Below, piece by piece: positions 7,851-16,295 of a DNA stretch of 64,000 nucleotides. The stretch is taken from contig JASJAW010000004.1 of NCBI GenBank assembly GCA_030066795.1, positions 45,878 to 109,877 on the forward strand. The letters run 5' to 3'. Under the pieces are notes generated by a model, which had not been told where the DNA came from, did not search any database, and saw only the letters and a program-made list of their open reading frames with translations. This DNA comes from Dinoroseobacter sp. Lineage in GTDB: Bacteria > Pseudomonadota > Alphaproteobacteria > Rhodobacterales > Rhodobacteraceae. How positions within the stretch are numbered: the stretch's first letter is position 1; every line of letters begins with the position of its first letter. Made by a program: the position numbers and the translations under genes.

Positions 7851-8741
7851 CTATTCGACGGGCTCCCAGTCCGGCCCAAGTTCGTAAAGGGTCATGCTAT
7901 CTGTAAGCTCCAACGTGCTTTCTCCCAGATCGGCCTCAAAAACGATCCCATTCTCGCTGACCAAAAAGCTGTGAACACCTGTGACACCATACTCAGCCGG
8001 GACAGCTAGCAAAGCGTGGCCTCCAACGAGGTTATCACCTGCAAGGTACGAGAATGCGCCCCCTGGAGCGTTGTCGCCCTGGCCATGCAAAATGGTGTAG
8101 TAGTAACCGAAGAATGGCTCGGGCTCGAAGTCGGTTTCTCCATCACTCCAACCCGTCAACTCTGCCCGGGCAAGGGTCTCTCCAACGAAGCTCGGACTGT
8201 CTGGCCAGAACAGCCCGTTCCGCGAGCCCGGTTCCGAGATGATATCTCGGGCAAACTCCATCACGCCATCTGCGTCGTGGTCCACCAGCCGAAACGCCGC
8301 TTGAAGGTCAACATAAGCGTCCAACAAGTCGATTACATCCAATTCGTTCCGGCCAATCTCGCGATTTTCGACTTCTTCCCGTCCTGCTTCGATGTCGAAC
8401 TGCCAGCCGGATTCTGTCTGCGTAAGCGGGATCGGGAAAGGCCAGCTGTCCTTTCCAAGGACAAGGGTGAGCCCACTTTCTTCAGGGCGAAAACGGTAGC
8501 CCTCGCGATAAAGCGCCAGCACGGCTTCGCGGTTGGAACTATCCTCTGCCGGATCGCCGGACGACAGGAGATCTGCGGACCCCGCGCCAAACACAGTCAG
8601 AAGGGCGCTTTGGTCTTGATTTTCGACGGACTTGATAAATGCGTCCAGCGCCGCTTGGGGGCTATCGTAGGTTGCCGGGTCGGCCAGGGCGGCTGTCGAG
8701 AGGAAGAACGCCACACATGCGATCGTTTTGATACGGGCCAT
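7851..8741 (-). CDS. DUF2950 exported protein
   Basis: A 296-residue exported protein of unknown function. The signal peptide ends STAALADPATYDSPQAAL; the family blocks PQAALDAFIKSVENQD, GLFWPDSPSFVGETLARAEL and FFGYYYTILHGQG with GGAFSYLAGDNLVGG mark DUF2950. Members nearly always lie beside DUF3300 genes, as here: it begins four bases after the DUF3300 stop with GAGGAG upstream of its ATG. The two are presumably co-translated and act together in the periplasm. Function has not been established for the family. Confidence 0.85.
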   Translation of the reverse strand: MARIKTIACVAFFLSTAALADPATYDSPQAALDAFIKSVENQDQSALLTVFGAGSADLLSSGDPAEDSSNREAVLALYREGYRFRPEESGLTLVLGKDSWPFPIPLTQTESGWQFDIEAGREEVENREIGRNELDVIDLLDAYVDLQAAFRLVDHDADGVMEFARDIISEPGSRNGLFWPDSPSFVGETLARAELTGWSDGETDFEPEPFFGYYYTILHGQGDNAPGGAFSYLAGDNLVGGHALLAVPAEYGVTGVHSFLVSENGIVFEADLGESTLELTDSMTLYELGPDWEPVE

Positions 8742-8745
8742 GGGG

Positions 8746-10146
8746 CTATCTCCTCAGCTTTGCTTTCGCGCCCTTGCCGCGGGCGGACGCGCTGCGCGCT
8801 TTGCCGCCGCTGGACTTTTTCTTCATCGCCGCGCCCTTTGATGCACTGGGCTTACGTTGCACATTTCCAGGACGAGACTGTACTTGGGGCTTCTTTGTGA
8901 CTTTCGGCTTGCTCTTAACCTGGGGTTTCGCGGCCACGGGGGGTTCACGTGTCTTTGCAAGCGCCTCCGCTTTTGCGTTCGCGCGCTCGCCCGATATATT
9001 GCCACGGTCGATCTGAGGCAGTCGGTTCTCAGCATTCCCGCTGTTGCCGCGATTAGCAAGCGCCGCTCCTGCCGCAGCACCGGCTCCCGCGCCTACAGCC
9101 ACCTGACCCGCGCGACCTTGTGTAGTGGGTCGGCTAATATCTGCAGCGCCCGTTTTGGCCGAGAGCTGTTCGCGCAACTGATCCGACCGGCCTTCTGGCC
9201 GGTCGACCGGCAAGCGGGTCTGGCCTGTTTCCGGCGGCTGGCGATTAGCAATTTTTTCGCGTGCCTCCTGCGCGCGGTCGCTATCAGGGGTCCAACCGAT
9301 ATCAGGACGGTTCTCGAGATCAATGTTGTCGCGGTCGACATTCATACGGTCGCCCAAGTCGATCTCGTTGCCGATATTGACATTGCCGTCCACGTCGATG
9401 TCGATATCTGGGTCACGGATGATTGGGCCGCCGCCCCATCCACCACAGTTTCGGCAACCCCAGTAGTCATACCAGTCATCGTTATCGTCGAAGATCTCGT
9501 CAATGACTGCGACGATCCCAAAAGTGAGAAGCGTCGCGCCGAGCACATCCCCCGCAGAAGGCCCACTGTAAACCTCGGTCGGCACATACTCCGGAACATA
9601 AACGATCTCGGGGTCGGTCGGAGTGATGATAACCTCTTCGTCTTCGGTCACTTCGACTGTTTGTTCAGCGCCAGAAACAAGAGCGCCGGACTCTATAGCC
9701 AGATCGCGCATCACCTGAACCGCGTCCAAAACGTCGTCAGATTGGGCAAGCATTGCTGTGCCCACTGTCTCTGTCCAATCGATATGAGTCGCCATTTGTC
9801 CAACGATCTCGGGAAACGCAGTGGCCAGAACCGTTACCGACGGGTCCCATCCCATCGCTTCGATCTCTGGTTCTAGTTCAGCGGCGTCGCGTCCGGCGTT
9901 GTCCAGTAGGAAACGCTCGGCCTTCACGATTTCAAGGGGTTGCGTCGCGGCCACGAAGATCTGAATAAGCAGCGTATCTGGATATAGCGCCACTGGAGCG
10001 ACGAGCGTCTGAAGTTCTTCAGCAGTGAGGAGCTCATCACTTGAATTCTCGACTTGTGCGGCGGCATCCGTTGCTTGCTGCGGGGTCTGGGCTGTCGCGG
10101 GCAGGCAAAATGCTGCTGCGCAAGCGAACGTAATAATCTTTTTCAT
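8746..10146 (-). CDS. DUF3300 exported protein with Lys/Ser-rich C-terminal tail
   Basis: A 466-residue protein. ATG 10146 is preceded by AGGAG and starts a signal peptide ending LPATAQ. The DUF3300 domain occupies roughly residues 25-200 (LLTAEELQTLVAPVALYPD, FVAATQPLEIVKAERFL, PEIVYVPEYVP). A short hydrophobic stretch (VLGATLLTFGIVAVI) is followed by a Trp/Gly patch (DYWGCRNCGGWGGGP), an Asp/Asn-rich segment, a low-complexity linker and a very basic tail. The tail could bind polyanions such as cell wall or nucleic acid; that is inference. First gene of a two-gene operon with DUF2950. Confidence 0.85.
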   Translation of the reverse strand: MKKIITFACAAAFCLPATAQTPQQATDAAAQVENSSDELLTAEELQTLVAPVALYPDTLLIQIFVAATQPLEIVKAERFLLDNAGRDAAELEPEIEAMGWDPSVTVLATAFPEIVGQMATHIDWTETVGTAMLAQSDDVLDAVQVMRDLAIESGALVSGAEQTVEVTEDEEVIITPTDPEIVYVPEYVPTEVYSGPSAGDVLGATLLTFGIVAVIDEIFDDNDDWYDYWGCRNCGGWGGGPIIRDPDIDIDVDGNVNIGNEIDLGDRMNVDRDNIDLENRPDIGWTPDSDRAQEAREKIANRQPPETGQTRLPVDRPEGRSDQLREQLSAKTGAADISRPTTQGRAGQVAVGAGAGAAAGAALANRGNSGNAENRLPQIDRGNISGERANAKAEALAKTREPPVAAKPQVKSKPKVTKKPQVQSRPGNVQRKPSASKGAAMKKKSSGGKARSASARGKGAKAKLRR

Positions 10147-10467
10147 AAAATCTCCTGTTGTGCCGACAGTCCGACAGTTGCTCGATTCGCACAACGTTCT
10201 TTCCAGTGTTCCACTGCCTGCCCGCAAGCTGTCTGAGACGTCTGGCGAACTCCGGAATTTCAGGCCATTGAACAGGTTGCTTTGCGTTCGGCATCTTCTC
10301 TTGAAATCTGTGTTGAATGCACTGCGCTCCGGAACATCTGCTTTCCATTCCAAGCCGTCACCCGGCCAATCCGATCTGGTCGGCCGCAAGTCATGACCTC
10401 CTTGCAGACACTATGGATGCGTACGAGCGCAGATCTGAGCCACAGCGCCCAAAAGCGACACTGCCTG
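10147..10467. other. Intergenic spacer
   Basis: About 320 bases between the TRAP permease stop and the DUF3300 start, both minus strand. It should hold the DUF3300 promoter and the end of the TRAP transcript. No gene, repeat or clear terminator was seen. Confidence 0.4.
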
Positions 10468-11763
10468 TTACATAAGGTGCTGAGGCAGGATAAGCGCGAT
10501 TTGCGGAAACGCAGTAAGGGCTACGACGCCGGCCAGCAAGATCAACCAATATGGCACCGTCGCTCGCGCTGCTTGGCCCAGCGATACCTCGTCCCGCGTG
10601 ACCGAGACGAGTACGGAAAGATTAAGGCCGACCGGTGGCGTAACCTGTCCGATTTCGATCATGATCGTTACGATGACGCCGAGCCAAATGGCATCGTAGC
10701 CAAGCCCTGTCATAAGGGGAAAGACGATTGGTAGAGTCATAATCATCAGGGACAAACCGTCGAAGAAACAGCCCAGTATCAGGTACACCAGAACGACAAG
10801 GAGCAGCACGACGAACGGCCCGAGTGCCATCTCCTGCACATTTTGGAGGATCGTCTGCGGCACAGCGAGCAGGCTTACCGCCTGAGCAAGGATCGTTGCG
10901 CCCATGACCACAAACGCAATCGAGGCATAAAGGCGGATCGCAGCCGAAAAGCTTTCGATAAGTTTCTTAGGGGTGAGATCGCCCCATGCGAAACCAACCA
11001 AAATCGTAGCGATCACGCCGACGCCTGCTGCCTCGGTTGGCGTGGCGACGCCGAGTGCGATGCTGCCCATGATCGCCGCAATCAGAAGAAAGAACGGCCA
11101 AAGCCTCAGAATGCCCAAGAAAGCGGCGAACGCTCCTATGGCCACATCCGCTTTCTGTACTGCCTCCGAAGCGACCAAGCTACTGATAAAGATGTAAGCC
11201 ATGAAGCAAAGCGCGAAGAGCAAACCTGGCAAAAGGCCCGCTAGAAAAAGCTGGCCGATCGATGTTTCGGTCAGGGCGCCGAAGATCAATAACGAAAGGC
11301 TTGGCGGGATGAGAAGACCCAATGTGCCACCGCCCGCGAGTGAGCCGACGATGGTGCGTTTGTCGTAGCCTCGCGCAGCCATCTCAGGATAGGCGACAGA
11401 ACCGACTGCTGCAGCTGTCGAAAGGCTGGATCCACTGACAGCGCCAAAGAGTGTGCAAACCGCGATGTTGGTGTGCAGGAGGCCACCAGGTACGCCACTA
11501 AATACCGGCGTTAGCGCTGTGTAGATGCGCTGGCTGACCCCGCTGCGCAACAAAATCTCGCCCAAGATAATAAAGAGAGGGATGGCACTTAAGGTGAAGG
11601 CGTTCAACACGTTCCAGACGGCATCTACGGCAACAAATGTTGCGCCTCCCGCCACGAACTCAAGTAGAAGAAGGCCGGTCAGTCCAAGCGCTGCACCGAG
11701 CGCGAGCCCAGACCCGGCCAAAAGCGTCAAGCCGCCGAGCAGAACCGTCCAAAAGCCTGTCAT
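10468..11763 (-). CDS. TRAP transporter large permease (DctM family)
   Basis: A 431-residue integral membrane protein with about twelve hydrophobic segments, the channel subunit of a tripartite ATP-independent periplasmic transporter driven by ion gradients. Family landmarks are FTLSAIPLFIILGEILLRSG, FGAVSGSSLSTAAAVGSV, GGTLGLLIPPSLSLLIFG, GVATPTEAAGVGV and GQVTPPVGLNLSVL. ATG 11763 overlaps the DctQ stop as ATGA, indicating coupling. It is the last gene of dctP-dctQ-dctM-like order. The substrate is set by the binding protein and is unknown. Confidence 0.93.
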   Translation of the reverse strand: MTGFWTVLLGGLTLLAGSGLALGAALGLTGLLLLEFVAGGATFVAVDAVWNVLNAFTLSAIPLFIILGEILLRSGVSQRIYTALTPVFSGVPGGLLHTNIAVCTLFGAVSGSSLSTAAAVGSVAYPEMAARGYDKRTIVGSLAGGGTLGLLIPPSLSLLIFGALTETSIGQLFLAGLLPGLLFALCFMAYIFISSLVASEAVQKADVAIGAFAAFLGILRLWPFFLLIAAIMGSIALGVATPTEAAGVGVIATILVGFAWGDLTPKKLIESFSAAIRLYASIAFVVMGATILAQAVSLLAVPQTILQNVQEMALGPFVVLLLVVLVYLILGCFFDGLSLMIMTLPIVFPLMTGLGYDAIWLGVIVTIMIEIGQVTPPVGLNLSVLVSVTRDEVSLGQAARATVPYWLILLAGVVALTAFPQIALILPQHLM

Positions 11764-12284
11764 AGAGATCCGGCTTTCCCACTTGCCGAAACTGCCCTGA
11801 TGGCAATCGCGATGCTGGTCAGTGCGATTGAGACGGGCATCAGGGCCATCCAAGGAAAAAGCAGCAGCCGAGAAACCTCCGACTTAATCTGCCTTTCGAA
11901 CGCGAACTCAAACCAAGGCAGGCAGAGATAGGCGAACCACAAACAGAAAATGACCCCAAAGACACCCGCCAAAAACTGCGCCCAACGTGCCAAGTTGGGA
12001 GGAAGCGCACCCACAACAAGGCGCACATGAACATGATCAGCGTTGAGGGTCACCAGCGGGAGCGCGAGGAAAAAGGCTGCGGTGACCAGCAGTCCCACAA
12101 GTTCTTCTGTGAATCTTAGTGGAGCACCAGCGACGTGTCGCATGACCACGCTCGTCCCAAGAAGAATCACAATAGCTGATCCCGCTAGCGTGGCCAGCGC
12201 CGCAAGGCCAACGAAGACAGGACGCAATGTGCGCTCTACACGATTAACCCAGAGCGGAGTACTGCCGGGCAGGGACGAGTTCAC
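11760..12284 (-). CDS. TRAP transporter small permease (DctQ family)
   Basis: A 174-residue membrane protein with four hydrophobic segments, the small subunit linking the binding protein and large permease. [21 protein letters not shown] and [21 protein letters not shown] match DctQ. Translation starts at GTG 12284, which overlaps the stop of the binding-protein gene as GTGA; its own stop overlaps the DctM start as ATGA. All three subunits are thus translationally coupled. Confidence 0.9.
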   Translation of the reverse strand: MNSSLPGSTPLWVNRVERTLRPVFVGLAALATLAGSAIVILLGTSVVMRHVAGAPLRFTEELVGLLVTAAFFLALPLVTLNADHVHVRLVVGALPPNLARWAQFLAGVFGVIFCLWFAYLCLPWFEFAFERQIKSEVSRLLLFPWMALMPVSIALTSIAIAIRAVSASGKAGSL

Positions 12285-13291
12285 CGTCCCAGGACGCCGA
12301 GGATACGCTCACGATTGGCCGGGGCGGTGCCACCTGCTTCATTCGCCAGTTCTTCCCATGTGGCTGACGCGGCTTCGAGGAAGGCGGCGCGGTCCTCATC
12401 TGAGAAGTCGCCGAGGAACTTGACGCCCTGTTCGCCCAGTTTTGCGCGCGCTGCTTGTTCGTTCTCCTCAGCTGCCTCATAGGCATTTGTCCGGGCCCAA
12501 ACGTTATCCGCAGCAGTGCTTACGGCTGCGCGCTCCGCCTCGCTTAATCCGCTCCAAGCATCTTCATTGACGCCGAGCACATAGGGGACACCTGCGACCG
12601 GGTAGAGGTAAGCGGCGTAATCTGTCACTTCGTGCAGCGAGATTGTATGCGCAAACAGTGCTGGGTATACGGCGCAATCCACTACGCCGGTTTGCAGCGC
12701 GACATAGAGCTCGGTTTGACCGACAATCTGTGCTGGCACGCCGAGCTTTGTAAACGTCTCGACCTGATCGCCGCTCCAGACGCGGAGCTTCTTGCTCCGC
12801 AGTTCCTCAAGAGAATTGACCGGGTCACCCTTGCAGAAGATCGACGCCTGTAAGAGCGGCAGCGCCATGTAACCTGCCGGGACAATGCCCCAGTCCGCAA
12901 GTTCCTCGGCGTAGATTTCTTGAATTTCCGGTAGAACCTGAATGAGTTCTTCTGGGCTACCGACCGAGCCTTGAATTAGCACGGCATTCATTGCCGGTGC
13001 ATCGCGACCAAGATAGTTTGCCCAGACAAGCCCCATCTCGACCGCGCCTTGAGGAAGCCAGCGAACAACATCTTCGTTCTTCAGATTCAGCGACCCGCCG
13101 TGAAACACGTTGATGTTCAGACTGCCGCCAGTGAGTTCTGCAACCTCTGCAGCGAAGGCATCGAGCTGCTTGGATTCGTTTCGGCCTTCTGGAAGTCCAT
13201 TATTGAACTTCCACTCCGCCGCGCTCGCCATGCCTGCAGAAAGCGAGAGCGTCAGCGCTATGGTTGCAAGATGAGGAATCCCGTACTGCAT
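12281..13291 (-). CDS. TRAP transporter substrate-binding protein (DctP family)
   Basis: A 336-residue periplasmic binding protein. ATG 13291 is preferred over the in-frame ATG 13303 because GGAGG lies six bases before it and it starts the signal peptide ending AGMASAAEW. DctP landmarks include [16 protein letters not shown], the substrate-carboxylate region SKKLRVWSG and [14 protein letters not shown]. The Arg in KLRVWSG matches the arginine that binds an organic acid in this family. Divergent from the sugar operon at 13932 across a 640-base spacer. The ligand cannot be read from sequence; a carboxylated small molecule is expected. Confidence 0.9.
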   Translation of the reverse strand: MQYGIPHLATIALTLSLSAGMASAAEWKFNNGLPEGRNESKQLDAFAAEVAELTGGSLNINVFHGGSLNLKNEDVVRWLPQGAVEMGLVWANYLGRDAPAMNAVLIQGSVGSPEELIQVLPEIQEIYAEELADWGIVPAGYMALPLLQASIFCKGDPVNSLEELRSKKLRVWSGDQVETFTKLGVPAQIVGQTELYVALQTGVVDCAVYPALFAHTISLHEVTDYAAYLYPVAGVPYVLGVNEDAWSGLSEAERAAVSTAADNVWARTNAYEAAEENEQAARAKLGEQGVKFLGDFSDEDRAAFLEAASATWEELANEAGGTAPANRERILGVLGR

Positions 13292-13550
13292 TGCGACCTC
13301 CATTTGCTTGACTCTTCGGATGCTACGCTAGCCCTAGGAGCTTATTCGAGCAAGCAGAGCCGACGCGACCCGGATGCCAGCACGGCTCCAAGAGGTGTTG
13401 TTTCAGTTTTGCTCATGTCTGCGGTCAGAACAGCCGTTTTACGGCCAATGCGGACTGTGATTTCCGCGTCTTGATCAAGATTTAGGCATGAGCGACCTTC
13501 GCACACGCGTTATCGCGATCCGTTTTGATGAGCAGTAAGGCCAAATCGGG

Positions 13551-13576
13551 TTACCGCTTTACAAGCCAAGCGGTAA
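13551..13576. repeat. Nine-base inverted repeat upstream of TRAP operon
   Basis: TTACCGCTT at 13551-13559 is exactly repeated in inverse orientation as AAGCGGTAA at 13568-13576, eight bases apart. It lies about 260 bases upstream of the TRAP binding-protein start. It could be an operator for the TRAP operon or a hairpin; no regulator gene is adjacent. Confidence 0.4.
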
Positions 13577-13642
13577 GTCAGTCGCTTTGCCGCGACTAGG
13601 GAGCGATTTAGCCTTCAGCGTAGGGTGCTAACAGCCGATGAA

Positions 13643-13678
13643 CCCGCGGGGAGCCAAATCAGTTCGGCTCCCCGCGGG
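13643..13678. repeat. Thirteen-base perfect inverted repeat, strong GC hairpin
   Basis: CCCGCGGGGAGCC at 13643-13655 pairs perfectly with GGCTCCCCGCGGG at 13666-13678 across a ten-base loop. It has the strength of an intrinsic terminator but no T-run follows on either strand and no gene ends nearby. It may be a leftover terminator or insulate the divergent promoters. Confidence 0.45.
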
Positions 13679-13833
13679 CTTAACCAAAGTATCTTCCTGT
13701 CAGGGAGTTGTATGCCGGGAGACACCTTCCGCGCCGCCGTTGTTGAGCCTGCTCAGCGCCAAATCTCCAGTGCGCGATAAGCCGTTTTGAAACATCTGAA
13801 TTCATCAGTTTGCTCGCTATGACTAACTGCATT

Positions 13834-13849
13834 TGAGGTACGCACCTCA
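13834..13849. promoter_or_regulatory. LacI-type operator O1
   Basis: TGAGGTACGCACCTCA is a 16-base palindrome with one mismatch and a central CG, the symmetry usual for LacI-family operators. It lies 30 bases centre to centre upstream of an almost identical site, about three helical turns, allowing cooperative binding. The likely ligand is the LacI repressor encoded at 21150-22214 within the operon. Confidence 0.7.
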
Positions 13850-13857
13850 GAAATTCA

Positions 13858-13886
13858 TTGACATGAGGTGCGCACCTCAAATACCG
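13858..13886 (+). promoter_or_regulatory. Sugar-operon promoter overlapping operator O2
   Basis: A perfect -35 hexamer TTGACA (13858-13863) is followed, after 16-17 bases, by a weak -10 (AATACC or ATACCG around 13880-13886). The spacer is filled by operator O2, so repressor binding would block RNA polymerase directly. The transcript would start about 40 bases before the first gene's ATG at 13932. Confidence 0.55.
13864..13879. promoter_or_regulatory. LacI-type operator O2, perfect palindrome
   Basis: TGAGGTGCGCACCTCA is perfectly palindromic with a central CG. It differs from O1 by one base and sits between the -35 and -10 elements of the sugar operon promoter. Confidence 0.75.
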
Positions 13887-13931
13887 TTTGAGTCGGATCG
13901 CCGTCAGAGCGTTACCGATTGGGAGGAAATA

Positions 13932-15251
13932 ATGAAGAAACTCAAAACGGCCGCGGTCGGCGCGGCGCTTATGACATCCGTTAGCCTACCCGCGATGGCA
14001 GTCGCTGAGGACTTGACGCTGTGCTGGGCCGCTTGGGACCCCGCGAATGCACTGGTTGAATTGTCCAAAGAGTTTGAAGCTCAGTCAGGTCACACAATGA
14101 ATTTCGAATTCGTGCCCTGGCCAAATTTCGCAGACCGGATGCTGAACGAACTAAACTCGGGCGGTAAGCTATGCGACCTTCTGATTGGCGACAGCCAATG
14201 GATCGGCGGTGGCGCTGAGAACGGGCATTACGTCAAGCTGAACGATTTCTTCGATGCTGAAGGAATCAGCATGGACGATTTTGCTCCGGCGACTGTCTAT
14301 GCCTACTCCACTTGGCCAAAGGGCACCCCTAACTACTACGCGTTACCCGCCATGGGCGACGCAAATGGCTGGTTCTATCGCGCGGACTGGTTCGCCGATC
14401 CGGAGATTCAAGCGGCCTACAAAGCTGAGACAGGCCAAGACCTCCGCGAGCCTCAGTCGCAGAAAGAGCTGCTGCAAATCGCTCAGTTCTTCCAGGGGCG
14501 CGAAATCGACGGCAATACCGTTTATGGCGCTGCGATCTTTACCGAGCGTGGCTCGGAAGGCATCACCATGGGGGTCACGGGGGCCCTTTATCCCTGGGGC
14601 TTCAAATACGAGAACACTCCTGGCTCCTATGACATGGAAGGCGCTGTGAACTCGCCAGAAGCGGTAGAAGCGCTCGAGTTCTACAAGGAGTTCTACGAGA
14701 CCGCGACGCCTCCGGGCTATACCAACTCCTATATGGGTGAGAGCCTCGACGCCTTTAAGTCGGGCCAGGTCGCGATGGCGATGAACTGGTTCGCCTTCTT
14801 CCCGGGCCTCTATGCAGACCCAGCCACGGGCGGCGACAAGATCGACTTCTTCGTCAACCCACCTCAGAATCAAGCCGGCTCGACGCTTGGCGGTCAGGGC
14901 ATTTCCGTTGTCTCCTATTCCGACAAGCAGGATGCTGCTCTGGAATACATCAAGTGGTTTGCTGACCCCGGGGTTCAGGCAAAGTGGTGGGAGCTTGGTG
15001 GCTACTCTGCGCACAACTCTGTGCTGAACGACCCTGGTTTCGTGGACAGCCAACCCTTCGCTGGTGACTTCCTTGAGGCAATGAACGACGTCCAGGACTT
15101 CTGGCAGGAGCCAGCCTACGCTGAACTACTCCTCGCAATGCAGAAGCGCATCCACGACTATGTCGTTGCCGATCAGGGTACCGCTAAGGAAGCCCTCGAC
15201 AAACTGATCGAAGATTGGACGGAAACCTTCGAAGACGAAGGCAAGCTCTAA
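13932..15251 (+). CDS. Sugar ABC transporter solute-binding protein (family 1)
   Basis: A 439-residue periplasmic binding protein of the CUT1 type. ATG 13932 follows GGGAGGAAATA and begins a signal peptide ending LPAMAVAEDL. The mature protein shows WAAWDPANALVELSKEFEAQ, DLLIGDSQWIGGGAENG, YYALPAMGDANGWFYRAD and AMNWFAFFPG, typical of sugar and polyol binding proteins. First gene of an eleven-gene operon under two LacI operators; two GC hairpins follow its stop, which would favour its higher expression relative to the permeases. The ligand is unknown; operon enzymes suggest a pentose, a pentose-bearing compound or a ketose. Confidence 0.92.
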   Translation: MKKLKTAAVGAALMTSVSLPAMAVAEDLTLCWAAWDPANALVELSKEFEAQSGHTMNFEFVPWPNFADRMLNELNSGGKLCDLLIGDSQWIGGGAENGHYVKLNDFFDAEGISMDDFAPATVYAYSTWPKGTPNYYALPAMGDANGWFYRADWFADPEIQAAYKAETGQDLREPQSQKELLQIAQFFQGREIDGNTVYGAAIFTERGSEGITMGVTGALYPWGFKYENTPGSYDMEGAVNSPEAVEALEFYKEFYETATPPGYTNSYMGESLDAFKSGQVAMAMNWFAFFPGLYADPATGGDKIDFFVNPPQNQAGSTLGGQGISVVSYSDKQDAALEYIKWFADPGVQAKWWELGGYSAHNSVLNDPGFVDSQPFAGDFLEAMNDVQDFWQEPAYAELLLAMQKRIHDYVVADQGTAKEALDKLIEDWTETFEDEGKL

Positions 15252-15260
15252 TCGCCGGTT

Positions 15261-15283
15261 CCGGGGCGCCGATCGCGCCCCGG
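15261..15283 (+). promoter_or_regulatory. Intra-operonic hairpin after binding-protein gene
   Basis: CCGGGGCGC at 15261-15269 pairs perfectly with GCGCCCCGG at 15275-15283 around a five-base loop, starting ten bases after the binding-protein stop. Such hairpins stabilise the upstream message or attenuate transcription in binding-protein operons. No T-run follows, so full termination is unlikely. Confidence 0.55.
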
Positions 15284-15310
15284 CCTCCCGACCCGCACGC
15301 ACCGCGGGGG

Positions 15311-15327
15311 CCGGACGAACTGTCCGG
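15311..15327 (+). promoter_or_regulatory. Second small hairpin before permease gene
   Basis: CCGGAC at 15311-15316 pairs with GTCCGG at 15322-15327 around five bases. It lies 20 bases before the permease ATG and partly includes GGGAG, the only purine-rich site near it, so it may reduce permease translation. Confidence 0.4.
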
Positions 15328-15347
15328 GAGCAAATTGGACAAAGCAC

Positions 15348-16295
15348 ATGTCACTCTCGCAGATGGATCGCGTTGCGCAGGCAACGCCCAAGAAAGTTGC
15401 GCGCCGCATTAAAGGGCTCTCTGATCGCGCGATTGCTTGGATCTTTGTAGCGCCTACGATCTTTCTCCTGCTTGCGATCAACATCTTTCCGTTGATCTGG
15501 ACCATACAACTCAGCTTCACAAACTACCGGGCCAATCGCCTGAACCGTGAAGTCGAGAACATCGGACTACGCAACTACGAGCGCATTCTGACCGACAGCG
15601 ATATCTGGCTGAATATGCAGGCTACTGCGCACTTCCTTTTCTGGACGATCTTCTTTCAGGTGCTGATCGGATTCACGCTGGCGTGGCTTATCCATCGAAA
15701 CTTCAAGGGCAACGCGTTCTGGACGACGGTGATCGTTCTTCCAATGATGCTGTCGCCGGCTGTGGTCGGGAACTTCTGGAAGTTCCTCTACCAGCCGCAA
15801 ATCGGGCTCTTTAACTACATCGTTTCATTCTTTACCGGCAAAGACCCGTCGAGCTTCGAGATGTTGGGGTCTGTTGATCTCGCTCCCTGGTCCATCGTCA
15901 TCGTGGACACGTGGATGTGGACGCCCTTTGTTATGCTGATCTGTCTGGCCGGGCTAAGATCGATACCCGACTACATCTACGAAGCGGCTGCGATTGACCG
16001 AGCGTCCAAGACCCGTCAGTTCTTTACGATCACGATACCGATGGTCCTACCATTTCTGATGCTGGCCGTCCTTTTCCGCGGGATCGAAAACTTCAAGATG
16101 TTCGATCTCGTCGTGCAGTTGACCGGAGGCGGCCCCGGGTCGACCACCGAATTGACGTCTATCAACCTCAAGCGAGAAGCCTTTGAGAAGTGGCGCACGG
16201 GTTATGCCAGTGCCTACGCCATCATCCTCTTTGTGACCGTGTTCGGTCTTGCCTCGATCTACGTCAAAGCCCTGAACAAGGTGAAAGAAAGATGA
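15348..16295 (+). CDS. Sugar ABC transporter permease (UgpA/MalF-like)
   Basis: A 315-residue inner-membrane permease with about six hydrophobic helices (IFVAPTIFLLLAINIFPLIW first). The cytoplasmic coupling motif EAAAIDRASKTRQFFTITIP is the EAA loop that docks the ATPase, followed by LTGGGPGSTTEL, typical of the UgpA/MalF side. It overlaps the second permease gene by an ATGA. No strong ribosome site precedes ATG 15348; a second ATG at 15363 is possible. Confidence 0.92.
   Translation: MSLSQMDRVAQATPKKVARRIKGLSDRAIAWIFVAPTIFLLLAINIFPLIWTIQLSFTNYRANRLNREVENIGLRNYERILTDSDIWLNMQATAHFLFWTIFFQVLIGFTLAWLIHRNFKGNAFWTTVIVLPMMLSPAVVGNFWKFLYQPQIGLFNYIVSFFTGKDPSSFEMLGSVDLAPWSIVIVDTWMWTPFVMLICLAGLRSIPDYIYEAAAIDRASKTRQFFTITIPMVLPFLMLAVLFRGIENFKMFDLVVQLTGGGPGSTTELTSINLKREAFEKWRTGYASAYAIILFVTVFGLASIYVKALNKVKER

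Larger units (their letters stand above)
13292..13931. other. Divergent intergenic region between TRAP and sugar operons
   Basis: A 640-base region carrying the promoters of both operons. It contains two inverted repeats (13551-13576, 13643-13678), two LacI-type operators and a plus-strand promoter, listed separately. No credible gene lies in it; short frames over the operators are shadows of the palindromes. Confidence 0.6.

Noticed and set aside
2851..10396. Long plus-strand open frames opposite the 3-10 kb minus-strand genes (for example 4224-5162, 6791-7543, 8857-9876)
   Set aside because: They are antisense shadows of genes with clear family motifs; their translations are rich in Arg, Ser and Cys and lack signatures or ribosome sites.
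13680..13880. Minus-strand frame starting MRCAPHVNEFLRCVPQ
   Set aside because: The repeated motif is just translation of the two operator palindromes.
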